Assembly: GCF_009363535.1 (NCBI RefSeq)
Contig: NZ_CP045369.1
Location: forward strand, 2,987,001-3,051,000
Direction: 5' to 3'
Source of the DNA: Microbulbifer sp. THAF38
GTDB lineage: Bacteria > Pseudomonadota > Gammaproteobacteria > Pseudomonadales > Cellvibrionaceae
DNA: 64,000 nucleotides
The notes beneath the pieces are model-generated. The model was not told the origin of the DNA. It saw only the letters and a list, made by a program, of their open reading frames with translations, and made no database searches. Both the position numbers and the translations under genes were made by a program. Numbering within the stretch: position 1 is the first letter of the stretch; every line of letters begins with the position of its first letter. Below, piece after piece: positions 37,414 through 46,262 of this stretch.

Positions 37414-39399
37414 TTAAGCCGTTGCCAAATTACCACTGAGCGGTACTTGGCGCGCCGCCTTGGCTTTACGATAACGCTTATCCGCTACGGCAATGCTGCC
37501 ACCGATGGCCATTAACAGGGCACCCAGCCAGATCCATACCACAAAGGCCTTGTACTGCAGGCGCACTGCCCAATCACCACTGGGATTGCTGCGATCTATC
37601 GGCTCACCCAGAGCAACATAGATATCACGGAACAAGCCGGTGTCGATAGCCGCTTCGGTCATGGTATTTCCGCCAGAGAAATAATTGCGCTTCTGCGGGT
37701 GCAACTCTGCAACCGGCTTGCCGTTTTTGCTAACGTGGACCACTCCCTCGAAAGCGCGGTAATTTGGCCCCTGTGCCAGCCGCACCCCTCCGAAGTCAAA
37801 GTCATAGCCAGCTACCTGATAGCTGTCACCAGCACCCATACGCAGATCTTCTTCTACGCTGTACACGGTCGTTAATACAACCCCCAGCACTGCCACCGCC
37901 AAGCCTATATGGGCGAGATGCATACCGTAGTAACTGGCGCGCTGACGCTTGAGACCGGCGAAAAAAGATTTGGCATTGCGAGTTTTGGAAACAATATCCG
38001 CAAGGCTCGCACAAAAAACCCAGGCGCCGATAAAAATACCGAGCACCGCACCCCAGTGATAGTGATCAAATGCCAGAGGCCAGACCAATGCCACCACCAG
38101 AGCAGCCAGGAATGGCAATCGCCAAGTACTGAGGAGTTTGTCCCAGCGGCTGTCCTTCCAGTTCGCATGCACCCCCATGCCCAGCAGCAGGCAAAGCACC
38201 ACCATCAAGGGTACAAAGAAGAGGTTGAAGAAGGGAGGACCAACACTGATTTTGCCCATGTTCAAGGCATCGGCCACCAGCGGATATAAAGTGCCGGTCA
38301 ACACCATCGCCATAATCAGGATGAGCAATACATTGTTGCCGAGCAGGAAGGTCTCCAATGAACGGAAAGAGAACACGCTGCGGGCGCTGACTGATGGCGC
38401 GCGCAGGGCAAATAATAAGAGGGAGAAGCCCACAATCACAGCTAAGAAGCCAAGGATAAAGCTACCCCTCAATGGATCGGTAGCGAAGGCATGTACTGAA
38501 GTAATCACCCCGGAACGCACCAGGAAGGTACCCAATAGGCTTAAGCTAAAGGCGAAAATCGCCAACAAAATAGTCCAGCTCTTGAACAAGCCGCGCTTTT
38601 CCGTAACCGCCAAAGAATGCATCAGTGCAGTGCCCACCAACCAAGGCATGAGCGAGGCATTTTCAACCGGGTCCCAGAACCACCAGCCGCCCCAACCCAG
38701 CTCGTAATAGGCCCACCAGCTACCCAGGGCTATACCAAGAGTGAGAAAAGCCCAGGCGACTACCGTCCAGGGTCTGGCCCAACGGGCCCAAACCGCATCC
38801 AAATGCCCGCCCAACAACGCGGCTATGGCAAAGGCAAAGGCGACAGAGAATCCCACGTAACCCATATACAGCAGCGGCGGATGGAAAATCATCCCTGGAT
38901 CCTGCAGAAGCGGATTCAGGTCGGAACCCTCCACCGGCGGGAATGGCAAAGTGCGATCGAAGGGATTAGACGTCAATATAATAAAGAGGAAGAAGCCGAT
39001 CAGTACCACACCCAGCACTGAAAGCACTCGCGCTAACAGCTCCGGCGGCAACTGGCGGCCAAATAGCGCCACAGCCGCAGCCCAGCCTGCCTGGATCAAC
39101 AGCCACAGCAGAATAGAGCCCTCGTGACCACCCCACACCGCGGTGACCTTATAGTAAATCGGGAGAATACTGTTGGAGTTCTGCGCTACATAGTTAACGG
39201 TAAAGTCGCTCTGGATAAAAGCGACTGTCAGGCAGACATAAGCGATAAAAACAAACGCAAAAACGCCCAAGGCCAATGGCCTGGCGGCCTCCATCCACAG
39301 GGGGCGCGCACTATAACTACCTGCTATTGGCAATATCGAAAGCGCAAGAGCCAGCAGCAGGCCGACTATCAGCGCAAAATGGCCCAGTTCAGGGATCAT
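37414..39399 (-). CDS. ccmF: Heme lyase subunit CcmF
   Basis: Attaches heme to apocytochrome c with CcmH. 661 residues, about 15 membrane segments. The WWD heme-handling motif is WGGWWFWDPVENASLMPWL, preceded by WGGHEGSILLWLL and VGFSVAFAFAIAALLGG. The start overlaps the ccmE stop by 4 bases. Confidence 0.97.
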   Translation of the reverse strand: MIPELGHFALIVGLLLALALSILPIAGSYSARPLWMEAARPLALGVFAFVFIAYVCLTVAFIQSDFTVNYVAQNSNSILPIYYKVTAVWGGHEGSILLWLLIQAGWAAAVALFGRQLPPELLARVLSVLGVVLIGFFLFIILTSNPFDRTLPFPPVEGSDLNPLLQDPGMIFHPPLLYMGYVGFSVAFAFAIAALLGGHLDAVWARWARPWTVVAWAFLTLGIALGSWWAYYELGWGGWWFWDPVENASLMPWLVGTALMHSLAVTEKRGLFKSWTILLAIFAFSLSLLGTFLVRSGVITSVHAFATDPLRGSFILGFLAVIVGFSLLLFALRAPSVSARSVFSFRSLETFLLGNNVLLILIMAMVLTGTLYPLVADALNMGKISVGPPFFNLFFVPLMVVLCLLLGMGVHANWKDSRWDKLLSTWRLPFLAALVVALVWPLAFDHYHWGAVLGIFIGAWVFCASLADIVSKTRNAKSFFAGLKRQRASYYGMHLAHIGLAVAVLGVVLTTVYSVEEDLRMGAGDSYQVAGYDFDFGGVRLAQGPNYRAFEGVVHVSKNGKPVAELHPQKRNYFSGGNTMTEAAIDTGLFRDIYVALGEPIDRSNPSGDWAVRLQYKAFVVWIWLGALLMAIGGSIAVADKRYRKAKAARQVPLSGNLATA

Positions 39400-39845
39400 A
39401 TTTTCGCTCCATCGGTGCAGCCTTCGTGGGAAACCATGCTTTCCGCAACTTCAGGAGGCGTGTAGTTTTCATCGTGCTTGGCCAACACCTGATCGGCACG
39501 CAAGACACCACTGGGCATCAGCTGCCCGCTAATCACCGCGGCCTCACCTTCAGCAAACAGGTCCGGCAGTATTTTATCGAACACCACCGCCAGCTCTGCC
39601 TCACCATCGGTAATAACAAACTGTACATCCAGGCTGTCTTCCGTGCGCTGTACACTACCCGGCACGACACAACCACCGGCGCGAATGCGTTTCTCAAACG
39701 GCACTTCTCCAGCGGCAAAGGCGCTGGGAGCATAGAAATAATCCATATTTTCTCGCATCGCATAGGTGACAAAACCCACTGCGGCACTGGACAGAGCGAC
39801 CAGAACAAGTACCAGGATCAGACGTTGCTTGCGTACGGGATGCAT
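39396..39845 (-). CDS. ccmE: Heme chaperone CcmE
   Basis: Carries heme covalently from CcmC to CcmF. 149 residues: N-terminal helix, beta-barrel, and the heme-binding motif LAKHDENYTPPEV with His124 and Tyr128. An oddity is Cys59 in RAGGCVVPGSV, where most homologues have Met or Leu. Confidence 0.96.
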   Translation of the reverse strand: MHPVRKQRLILVLVLVALSSAAVGFVTYAMRENMDYFYAPSAFAAGEVPFEKRIRAGGCVVPGSVQRTEDSLDVQFVITDGEAELAVVFDKILPDLFAEGEAAVISGQLMPSGVLRADQVLAKHDENYTPPEVAESMVSHEGCTDGAKI

Positions 39846-39937
39846 TGTTTAGTGAACTCCATAAGTTTTTGATCTTATCTGCCCAGTCGCAGTAGCCACC
39901 GGGCGAAAAACCCTATCGATTACTGCAAGGCCCGAGC

Positions 39938-40162
39938 CTATGCAGGCTCTTCCATATCCGCTTGTTGCGCTCTGGCCCTACGGCGGCGCTGCTCAATACG
40001 CTGTTGGTTGTGTAGTTCCCGCTGCAGGCGACGTCGTGCCAAACGCGGGTAGAGAGCCAGGGAGGCCAGGGCGGCAAAAGTGACAGCGTAGGAAACCCAC
40101 ACATAAATACCGTGGCCATCCATCGCTAAAAATTCTGCAAAGTTGGCGAATTGAAACTGCAC
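39938..40162 (-). CDS. ccmD: Heme exporter small subunit CcmD
   Basis: 74 residues from a GTG at 40162 that has GGGGAG 8 bases upstream and follows the ccmC stop by one base. An alternative ATG at 40177 would overlap ccmC. Single membrane helix (GIYVWVSYAVTFAALASLALY) followed by a basic tail (RRRRARAQQ). Stabilises CcmE release from the CcmABC complex. The spacing to ccmE is 92 bases. Confidence 0.88.
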   Translation of the reverse strand: MQFQFANFAEFLAMDGHGIYVWVSYAVTFAALASLALYPRLARRRLQRELHNQQRIEQRRRRARAQQADMEEPA

Positions 40163-40163
40163 T

Positions 40164-40907
40164 TTACTTCTCCCCAACTAATTCCTGCTGCACCCATTGG
40201 GTTTTCATATCGCGGCGTAGTATCAAGGCGCGAGTATGCGTAAGCAGGGTCCAGGCATAGGTACAATAAAAACCGGCAATCATTACCAGCAGCGGGTAGA
40301 ACATACTGGGATCAATACTACTGGATTCCGTCAGGCGGATAGTCGCCGGCTGATGCAAGGTAAACCACCAATCCACCGACTTGTAGATAATCGGAATATT
40401 CACCGTGCCCACCAGGGCCAAGAGCGCGCTGGCCTTATCGGCCACCTGCTCGCGACTGACCGCCTGCGACAAGGCCATCACACCGATATATAAAAACAGC
40501 AGGATCAGCATTGAGGTAATCCTGGCATCCCAAACCCAGTAGGTACCCCAAGTGGGCTTGCCCCAGACCGCGCCAGTAAAGAGGGATATAAAGGTAAGTA
40601 CCGCGCCGATTGGAGCTGCTGCGCGCATCACCGCGAAGGAGAGCTTCATCTTCCAGATAAGGCCTATGGCGCCGCTGATCGCCATAATGTAGTAGCCAGC
40701 CAGCGCCAAAAAGGCCGCCGGCACATGGATAAAGATGATGCGGTAACTATTGCCCTGCTTGGCATCCTCGGGCGCAAACCCCAGGCCCCATACCGACCCC
40801 GTCACCAGCAAAACAACGCTGGCCAGTGCCAGCCAGGGTAACCAACCACTGGTTTTTTGATAGAACCAACGGGGTGACCCCAAACGGTGAAACCATTGCC
40901 AAGCCAA
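40164..40907 (-). CDS. ccmC: Heme transporter subunit CcmC
   Basis: Membrane protein that loads heme onto CcmE. It is 247 residues when started at the TTG at 40907, preceded by GGAGG with 5-base spacing, 13 bases after the ccmB stop. This N-terminus (AWQWFHRLGSPRWFY) matches CcmC; a longer frame starting at 41036 overlaps ccmB and should be rejected. Six membrane segments, WWD motif WGTYWVWDARITSM, and the heme-contact His residues in FIHVPAA and LHQPATI. Confidence 0.94.
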   Translation of the reverse strand: MAWQWFHRLGSPRWFYQKTSGWLPWLALASVVLLVTGSVWGLGFAPEDAKQGNSYRIIFIHVPAAFLALAGYYIMAISGAIGLIWKMKLSFAVMRAAAPIGAVLTFISLFTGAVWGKPTWGTYWVWDARITSMLILLFLYIGVMALSQAVSREQVADKASALLALVGTVNIPIIYKSVDWWFTLHQPATIRLTESSSIDPSMFYPLLVMIAGFYCTYAWTLLTHTRALILRRDMKTQWVQQELVGEK

Positions 40908-40920
40908 GAAGACCTCCGAA

Positions 40921-41634
40921 TCAATTATCCAGGCTGATACGTATTGCCCCCGCAGCAGCCAGTGGTGCCAGGGCTGCCGCAGCGGCCAGCAGAGCAGCCA
41001 GAATCGCCAGCTGCGCACTATAGGCATAGCCATCAATTGCCGCCTGCACCGCGCCGGTGCCGAAGATTAGCACGGGCACATACAGTGGCATAACAATTAG
41101 CGCCAGCAACAGCCCCGGGCGACGCAGGGCCACAGTGAGCGCCGCACCGATGGCGCCGATCAAACTGAGGCTCGCAGTCCCCAGAAATAGCGACACAAAT
41201 AGGCACAGATAGCCCTCAGTGGGCAAATTCAGCATCAACGCCAGTAGCGGCGATAACAGTGCCAGCGGTAAGCCAGTTGCAATCCAGTGCACCAGGGATT
41301 TAGCCAATACGGCGAAATACAGGGGCTGGGGCAACAGTGCCAACTGCTCCAAAGTGCCATCTTCAAAATCCCCGCGGAACAAGCTCTCCTGGGAGAGCAT
41401 GGTGGCTAGCAGCGCCATTACCCAAATCATGCCTGGCGCCATTTTCGCTAACAGTTCGGGCTCTGGTCCCACACCTAAAGGCAAAAGAGCGAGGACCGTT
41501 ACAAAAAATAATAGTGGGTTGGCAATATCTGCTCGCTTGCGCAGTGCGAGGAGCATTTCAATTTTAAAGAGCGCCGCGAAACCAGGGGTTGCGCGGGCTC
41601 CAACAACTGGTGATTGGACATCAGTTAAAGACAT
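40921..41634 (-). CDS. ccmB: Heme ABC exporter permease CcmB
   Basis: 237 residues, six hydrophobic segments, about 15 residues longer at the N-terminus than typical CcmB. The motif DFEDGTLEQLALLP at about 92-105 is characteristic. Overlaps ccmA by 14 bases. Confidence 0.95.
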   Translation of the reverse strand: MSLTDVQSPVVGARATPGFAALFKIEMLLALRKRADIANPLLFFVTVLALLPLGVGPEPELLAKMAPGMIWVMALLATMLSQESLFRGDFEDGTLEQLALLPQPLYFAVLAKSLVHWIATGLPLALLSPLLALMLNLPTEGYLCLFVSLFLGTASLSLIGAIGAALTVALRRPGLLLALIVMPLYVPVLIFGTGAVQAAIDGYAYSAQLAILAALLAAAAALAPLAAAGAIRISLDN

Positions 41635-42295
41635 GCTCTCCCCCCATATCGCTAAAAGATTCCTCGACCAAAAAGTCAGACAGGTCGACGAAATTCAGCC
41701 CTGGCAGATTCAAAGGCTGGTGGGAGGTTAGAAGGAGAGATCCACCGCTCTCGAGGTGGTTGGCCATTTGTTTTTCCAGTGCCGCAACACCGGTGACATC
41801 CAAAGCGGTCAGGGGCTCATCGAGAATCCACAAACAGGGCGACTGGGGAAGAAATAGTCGCGCCAGGGCCACACGACGGTTCTGGCCCGCCGATAAGCTG
41901 CTGCACAGAGACCCTTCGAAACCGAAAAGATCTACCTTATCCAGGGCCTCCATCGCCGAGGCCTCTGTAGCCCCATACCAGGCGAGGTTCTCTAGAGGGG
42001 TAAGCCCCCCCCGTACCCCGCCGCGATGACCGATATACACCAGGGATTCACGCATAGCGCGTAAACCTTTAGGAAAGGGATTATCGCGCCAGAGGATCTC
42101 TCCACTGAAGTCACTGGTACTGCCAATCAAAGTGCGCAGCAGTGTGGTCTTGCCCGCACCATTGCTTCCTTTAACCTGGATTGCCCCGCCGGCATTCAGT
42201 GAGAAATCAAGGCCCTCAAACAAGCGTCGGCCATCCCGCTCACAGGCGAGGTCGCGCACTTGCAATACAACTGGGGACTTGGTAGTCACAGACAT
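41621..42295 (-). CDS. ccmA: Heme ABC exporter ATPase CcmA
   Basis: Powers release of holo-CcmE. 224 residues. Walker A GSNGAGKT (43-50), signature LSAGQNRRVALARL, Walker B LWILDEPLTALD, and the H-loop SHQPL. First gene of the ccm operon. The 313 bases upstream to the 2OG oxygenase hold both divergent promoters; no motif there was clear enough to mark. Confidence 0.96.
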   Translation of the reverse strand: MSVTTKSPVVLQVRDLACERDGRRLFEGLDFSLNAGGAIQVKGSNGAGKTTLLRTLIGSTSDFSGEILWRDNPFPKGLRAMRESLVYIGHRGGVRGGLTPLENLAWYGATEASAMEALDKVDLFGFEGSLCSSLSAGQNRRVALARLFLPQSPCLWILDEPLTALDVTGVAALEKQMANHLESGGSLLLTSHQPLNLPGLNFVDLSDFLVEESFSDMGGEHVFN

Positions 42296-42608
42296 TGCTT
42301 GGATAAAACCGCTCTGACGAAAATCTGAACGGCATTATACCGGCACTTGTGCTAATTGCATGATATTCAACACCCCCGATCTTCTCTAATTTGATCTCAA
42401 ACAGAAATCCTAGGGAATTCAGCTGGTTTTTGTACGCCAGTATTGGCGCCATGCCCAAGCTCTGATATTTTCGTGAGGGTTGTGAGTTGGTACCCAGTAC
42501 CTAACCCCCGTATGGATTCGGGGACTCAGTAGTCGACATCAACAGAAACTTTTGATGTGACTCGGTGTTTAACGAAAACGCCGAACCTGCCTGTAAGGAC
42601 GCACAATA
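42296..42608. other. Divergent promoter region of ccmA and the oxygenase gene
   Basis: 313 bases between divergent genes. It must hold both promoters, but I see no confident -35/-10 pair or operator. Confidence 0.4.
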
Positions 42609-43316
42609 ATGACTAGCCTTGCTGTGGACGCCCGTCGTTGGCTCGATGCCAGCGCCATAAGCGGTGAAGATACCCTGATCAATCGCCAACCTTTCCCATT
42701 TTTTGTTGCCCGCGACGTTTTAACCACAGAGATGATGCCCTCATTTCTGAAGGACTTCCCCCACCTCAAAGGAGCCGGCTACCTACCCTATGAAAAGCAC
42801 GAGTGTGGCGATTCCATCAACACTCTGATCGAAGAATTCACCCATCCAGAATTCGCCGATGCCATTGGGGAGAACCTGGGCATAGAAAAACTCTCCCAAT
42901 ACCCAACTTATGTCTCCATCAGCCGCTCCTTGAAAAAACGTCACGGCAGAATTCATACCGATGGAAAATCGAAAATAGCCACTGCCCTGCTCTACCTCAA
43001 TCCAGAGTGGACGCTTGATGGCAACGGCTGCCTACGCTTTCTAAGGCGCATCGATGACTTTGAGGATACCGTCGCACCAGAAATCCCCCCATCTTATGGA
43101 ACACTCGCCGCCTTTAAGCGCGCGGACAACTCCTTCCACGGCCACCTCCCCTATGAAGGCCAGCGTCTGGTTATCCAGGTTGCCTGGCTGGTGAGCGCTG
43201 CCGACAAGGAGCGTAAGGCTAAACGAGGAAAGTTCTCTTACAAACTCAAGCAATTAATGGGCTGGCTTGGCGGTAAGCAGAAAGAAGATAAGGAAGATAC
43301 CATTACCCAAATGTGA
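42609..43316 (+). CDS. 2-oxoglutarate/Fe(II)-dependent oxygenase
   Basis: 235 residues resembling prolyl-4-hydroxylase-like dioxygenases. The iron-binding HxD is in GRIHTDGKSK (about 118-120), and the distal His in NSFHGHLPYEGQRLVIQVAWL (about 176-180) precedes the 2OG-binding Arg. The C-terminal 30 residues are basic and repetitive (KERKAKRGK). Many such enzymes hydroxylate peptides or sugars. The substrate is unknown. Confidence 0.85.
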   Translation: MTSLAVDARRWLDASAISGEDTLINRQPFPFFVARDVLTTEMMPSFLKDFPHLKGAGYLPYEKHECGDSINTLIEEFTHPEFADAIGENLGIEKLSQYPTYVSISRSLKKRHGRIHTDGKSKIATALLYLNPEWTLDGNGCLRFLRRIDDFEDTVAPEIPPSYGTLAAFKRADNSFHGHLPYEGQRLVIQVAWLVSAADKERKAKRGKFSYKLKQLMGWLGGKQKEDKEDTITQM

Positions 43317-43748
43317 ATTTTGCAGACTATTGAATATTGGCCTAGATATTCAGGCTGCTTATAAATTACACACCGCACCGGCCATTGGCTGGTGCACCTC
43401 CTCCAATCCCGCCGAACACTTACTCTTTGCCAGTTTCAAAAAACGAACACAAGAGAGGATTTGGGGAATCTAGAGTTTCTAAAATTTCTATTGATGAATT
43501 TTCTTCGCTCAAAAAAGTAATTGGCAGACTTACTATGAGGGACTCAAAGAAATATTTACAAAGCTGGTCTTACCCTTGTAACCACTCTAAAAAGGGTAAA
43601 TCGAGCGCTACTAATAAGAAAAAAGAAGCTTCTGATTTGGCTGTGCGGTGTGCGGTGTGCGGTGTGCGCCAGCTGACATCTGTAAACCATCTGCATCAGC
43701 CTGACAAACACCGCACTATTCTAAGACTATTGGTTATTTATTTTAAAA
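43317..43748. other. Gene-free stretch with a 7-bp repeat
   Basis: About 430 bases after the oxygenase gene. A long plus-strand frame here runs antisense to the next gene and lacks coding features. It contains the heptamer repeat listed separately. Confidence 0.45.
43642..43668 (+). repeat. Tandem 7-bp microsatellite
   Basis: TGTGCGG repeated three times with a partial fourth copy (27 bases). Too short for a CRISPR; a slippage-prone spot. Confidence 0.85.
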
Positions 43749-43931
43749 TTAGGCATCAAAGTCGTAATCCATTAATTCGCGACTTAAGCGTCTTTCCTCC
43801 AGTTTATCCTCCACCATGCGACGCGCATCGCGAGGTGGCTGGGATGTGGCTTGCCTTAGTACTTCTGTTGCAATTTGTGGAATATCCACATTATCAAAAA
43901 CCATGTGCTTTTCGTTTACGTTAACGCCCAT
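43749..43931 (-). CDS. Small PA3496-like protein
   Basis: 60 residues from the ATG at 43931, which has GGAG 6 bases upstream (two earlier in-frame ATGs lack this). The C-terminal half, RRMVEDKLEERRLSRELMDYDFD, matches the charged tail of the PA3496 family (linked to envelope integrity in Pseudomonas). N-terminal half is variable. Single gene. Confidence 0.65.
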   Translation of the reverse strand: MGVNVNEKHMVFDNVDIPQIATEVLRQATSQPPRDARRMVEDKLEERRLSRELMDYDFDA

Positions 43932-44362
43932 ACGAAACTCCATAATCTTGATCCGTGAAAGCAGAAACATCCTTATCGCACTTTACGGTGCAGTTGCAGA
44001 TTAGCGATGCCGAACAATCCTGGTCAAGCAGAAATTTACAAGGGAACTATGACAGATTTACTGCAGACTCTTAGAAAATTCCGCCAAGCAAAACCATCCC
44101 TGAATTACCCAGCTCAAGGTTACGAACCTAACAATATTCAAGAAAAAGATTAGGAAGAGTTATCAAAATGAATACATAGAAGAAGAGCGGGAAATGCAGT
44201 AACTCTGCCGATGGCATGTTACTTCAGGTGACAAGAAGCAATGCCTAGGGAGGCTTAGAGAAAAATGAGGGAGTCCCTAGAAATTGCCAGAAGCTAAAAC
44301 ACGACATGACATTTGTTGCTGTAACGGATAGAATGGCCGCCCTTTGCAGCTAGCTGCAACCC
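43932..44362. other. Gene-free stretch before tRNA-Arg
   Basis: About 430 AT-rich bases with no coding frame. It must contain the tRNA-Arg promoter; no confident -35/-10 pair recognised. Confidence 0.4.
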
Positions 44363-44438
44363 GCCCCCGTCGGTTAACAGGATAAACCACGGACCTCCTA
44401 AGTCCGGACTGGTGGTTCGAGTCCACCCGGGGGCGCCA
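44363..44438 (+). tRNA. tRNA-Arg(CCT)
   Basis: 76 bases with encoded CCA. The acceptor GCCCCCG pairs with CGGGGGC, and the anticodon stem CGGAC/GTCCG closes the loop CTCCTAA, anticodon CCT (decodes AGG). This tRNA is often an integration site, but no integrase is adjacent here. Confidence 0.96.
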
Positions 44439-44486
44439 TTGATAACCCCTTCTATCTCAACCAAGCCCTTTCGTGCTTCTACCAAT

Positions 44487-44624
44487 TTATAAAGCAAACG
44501 CTTTAGCCGAATGCATAAACAGCGCCAGAAAAAGTCCCGCCAGAAGAAGAAGACCCCAAATCATTCTGGCCGAGCGGTTAATATTCCTGCCCCGCTTCGC
44601 ATGATCCCTCGCCACTTTCGCCAT
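44487..44624 (-). CDS. Very small membrane protein (45 aa)
   Basis: ATG at 44624 has GGGAG 8 bases upstream. The protein begins MAKVARDHAKRGRNINRSAR (very basic), followed by one transmembrane helix (WGLLLLAGLFLALFMHSA) and a stop at 44487. Family not recognised. It lies between tRNA-Arg and the HdeA gene. Confidence 0.62.
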   Translation of the reverse strand: MAKVARDHAKRGRNINRSARMIWGLLLLAGLFLALFMHSAKAFAL

Positions 44625-44730
44625 AACTCAACTCCCTTTATTCCGCGCTATCGGGCAACAATAGCAGTTTCACTCCCAAGCAGCATAAAAAATCAACACT
44701 ATACATAGAAGCTAGCCTGAGCTTCGCTCA

Positions 44731-44770
44731 AAACAAACAAAGCCCGAGTAGAGCCGGGCTTTGTTTGTTT
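44731..44770 (-). terminator. Bidirectional terminator downstream of HdeA-like gene
   Basis: AACAAACAAAGCCCG-AGTAGAG-CCGGGCTTTGTTTGTT, strong stem with A and T flanks. It lies 18 bases past the stop of the HdeA-like gene. Confidence 0.85.
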
Positions 44771-44787
44771 TATTTGACCCGCAGCAG

Positions 44788-45267
44788 CTACTGGTTCTGT
44801 TGTTGCTTCTGCATATTATTGTTGTCGCTGCCGTCATTAGTACCACTAGGGGCTGTGCCTGGATTAGTCGTACCGCTCGGGCTGGTACCTGTATTATTAG
44901 TACCACTACCCCCCTGCATATTCATCATCTTATCGGACTTGTCCTTGCCGTGATGACGCCCCATTTTGTGCCACTCATCCTTAAATTTGGTCCAGAAGGA
45001 CTCTTTGGGCGCTTTGGTGCAAGCCGTAATAATCATCGGCGTCACCTTTTCAGTGCCATCGATATCCAACATATCCCCTTCTTCCTTACCGCGCTTTGAA
45101 TAAGCCGCAGCCCAGTACACCGCTTTTGGCTTGAACTCGTCGTCGATGGCCAGGAAATCTGCACAGGTCCAGTCCTTTGCCGGCTTCTTGGGGTGTTTAT
45201 CCGCCAAGGCAGCAGAAGCAGCAAGACTGGCAATTACCAAAGGAAGGATGTAATGCGTGCTTTTCAC
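44788..45267 (-). CDS. HdeA/HdeB-family periplasmic acid-stress chaperone-like protein
   Basis: 159 residues. Signal peptide ending at SAALADK. The central HdeA/B domain (WTCADFLAIDDEFKPKAVYWAAAYSKRGKEE ... VTPMIITACTKAPKESFWTKF) has the two cysteines that form the disulfide (in WTC and TAC). In E. coli such proteins prevent aggregation of periplasmic proteins at acid pH. The C-terminal 45 residues are a low-complexity Thr/Gly/Asn tail (GTSPSGTTNPGTAPSG) ending in a Gln run, not seen in enteric HdeA. Confidence 0.85.
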   Translation of the reverse strand: MKSTHYILPLVIASLAASAALADKHPKKPAKDWTCADFLAIDDEFKPKAVYWAAAYSKRGKEEGDMLDIDGTEKVTPMIITACTKAPKESFWTKFKDEWHKMGRHHGKDKSDKMMNMQGGSGTNNTGTSPSGTTNPGTAPSGTNDGSDNNNMQKQQQNQ

Positions 45268-45581
45268 AGTAAAATCTCCAAGGTTTTCAGGGGCATTACC
45301 CCACGAATTGACTCCAGGTAATATGCAATCCGCTCGCTTCCCAGGAGCTAGCGAAACAAGACCAATTGGTCACCGAAAGTAATCTCTCAGCTGGGCCCAA
45401 CTCGACTAACTGGCCAATGCTTAAACCGGCCTCTATACAGCTCCCTTACAGCGGAAACGCTAGCCAGCTGTCCCTTCAAAAGACTACCTGACCCAATGAA
45501 AGAATAGACGCATTTTTCATTTTTGGCGTATTTTTCAAAATATTGGTATCACCAGCCCTCAGCCCATCGACGATGGCTTTA
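45268..45581. other. Intergenic stretch upstream of the HdeA-like gene
   Basis: 314 bases between two minus-strand genes. It should carry the HdeA-like gene promoter; no confident motif seen. Confidence 0.35.
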
Positions 45582-46262
45582 CTACCGCTTGGCCACCACT
45601 GCGCCCCCCCAATCCTTGCTCTCATTTTCTCGCCCAAGCAAAGAAGAACCGATCCAGATAAACCAGACTATCTGGCTAATTCCGAATATTTCCGTAAAGA
45701 TTTCACTGGGATAAATAGTGGCAACCCCTGCAATACCGACGAAGATGCCAAGACAATTCAGGTACTTTGAGAATACCCCCAACTGCAAAGCCACGATGCT
45801 AACCACCAGCACCCAGAGCCCACCGACCAGCTCATTACCCCCACCCAGGCTTTCAACCATCAGATAAATAATTCCCCAGACATCAAAGGCCTTCTCTGGA
45901 TTGACCTCCATTAGACCGATAGCATAAGCAAGCCCAATATTTGCAATCATGCCGCTAGCAATTACAAGCCCAACCCAGATTGCTCCAAACAAAGTACCTA
46001 CCGCGATTAATCCTTCACTTTTTACTTTTAACCTCTGATACAAGCCAACCACCAGAAAACTGAGGAAAACAGCAAAAACCAGATACATCAAGGTGTAAAT
46101 AACATTAAAGGAAAACTGATGTTCAGCTAGGAAAGTCATTTTTTCAGCGGGGCTACCATCAGAAGGGTATGACCAAAAAACACCAAAGAAAACAAAGGCG
46201 ATAACATACAATAGCGCCATACTTATTGCTGAGATGCCAGCGGCTCTACTTAGAGTCTTCAT
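45582..46262 (-). CDS. DUF4386 membrane protein
   Basis: 226 residues, six predicted membrane segments. Family pattern: MKTLSRAAGISAISMALLYV at the N-terminus, LVVGLYQRLK, and a conserved GGGNELVGGLWVLVVS in the fourth/fifth helix region. DUF4386 proteins have unknown function. Confidence 0.82.
   Translation of the reverse strand: MKTLSRAAGISAISMALLYVIAFVFFGVFWSYPSDGSPAEKMTFLAEHQFSFNVIYTLMYLVFAVFLSFLVVGLYQRLKVKSEGLIAVGTLFGAIWVGLVIASGMIANIGLAYAIGLMEVNPEKAFDVWGIIYLMVESLGGGNELVGGLWVLVVSIVALQLGVFSKYLNCLGIFVGIAGVATIYPSEIFTEIFGISQIVWFIWIGSSLLGRENESKDWGGAVVAKR

Noticed and set aside
40908..41036. Longer ccmC start overlapping ccmB
   Set aside because: CcmC homologues begin at WxWFHRLGSP; the TTG at 40907 with GGAGG fits.
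43385..43924. 179-codon plus-strand frame
   Set aside because: Composed of repeat-translated residues and runs antisense to the PA3496-like gene.
44363..44438. tRNA-Arg(CCT) as the att site of the prophage
   Set aside because: The integrase is 9 kb away and a tRNA-Ser end lies directly beside it instead.
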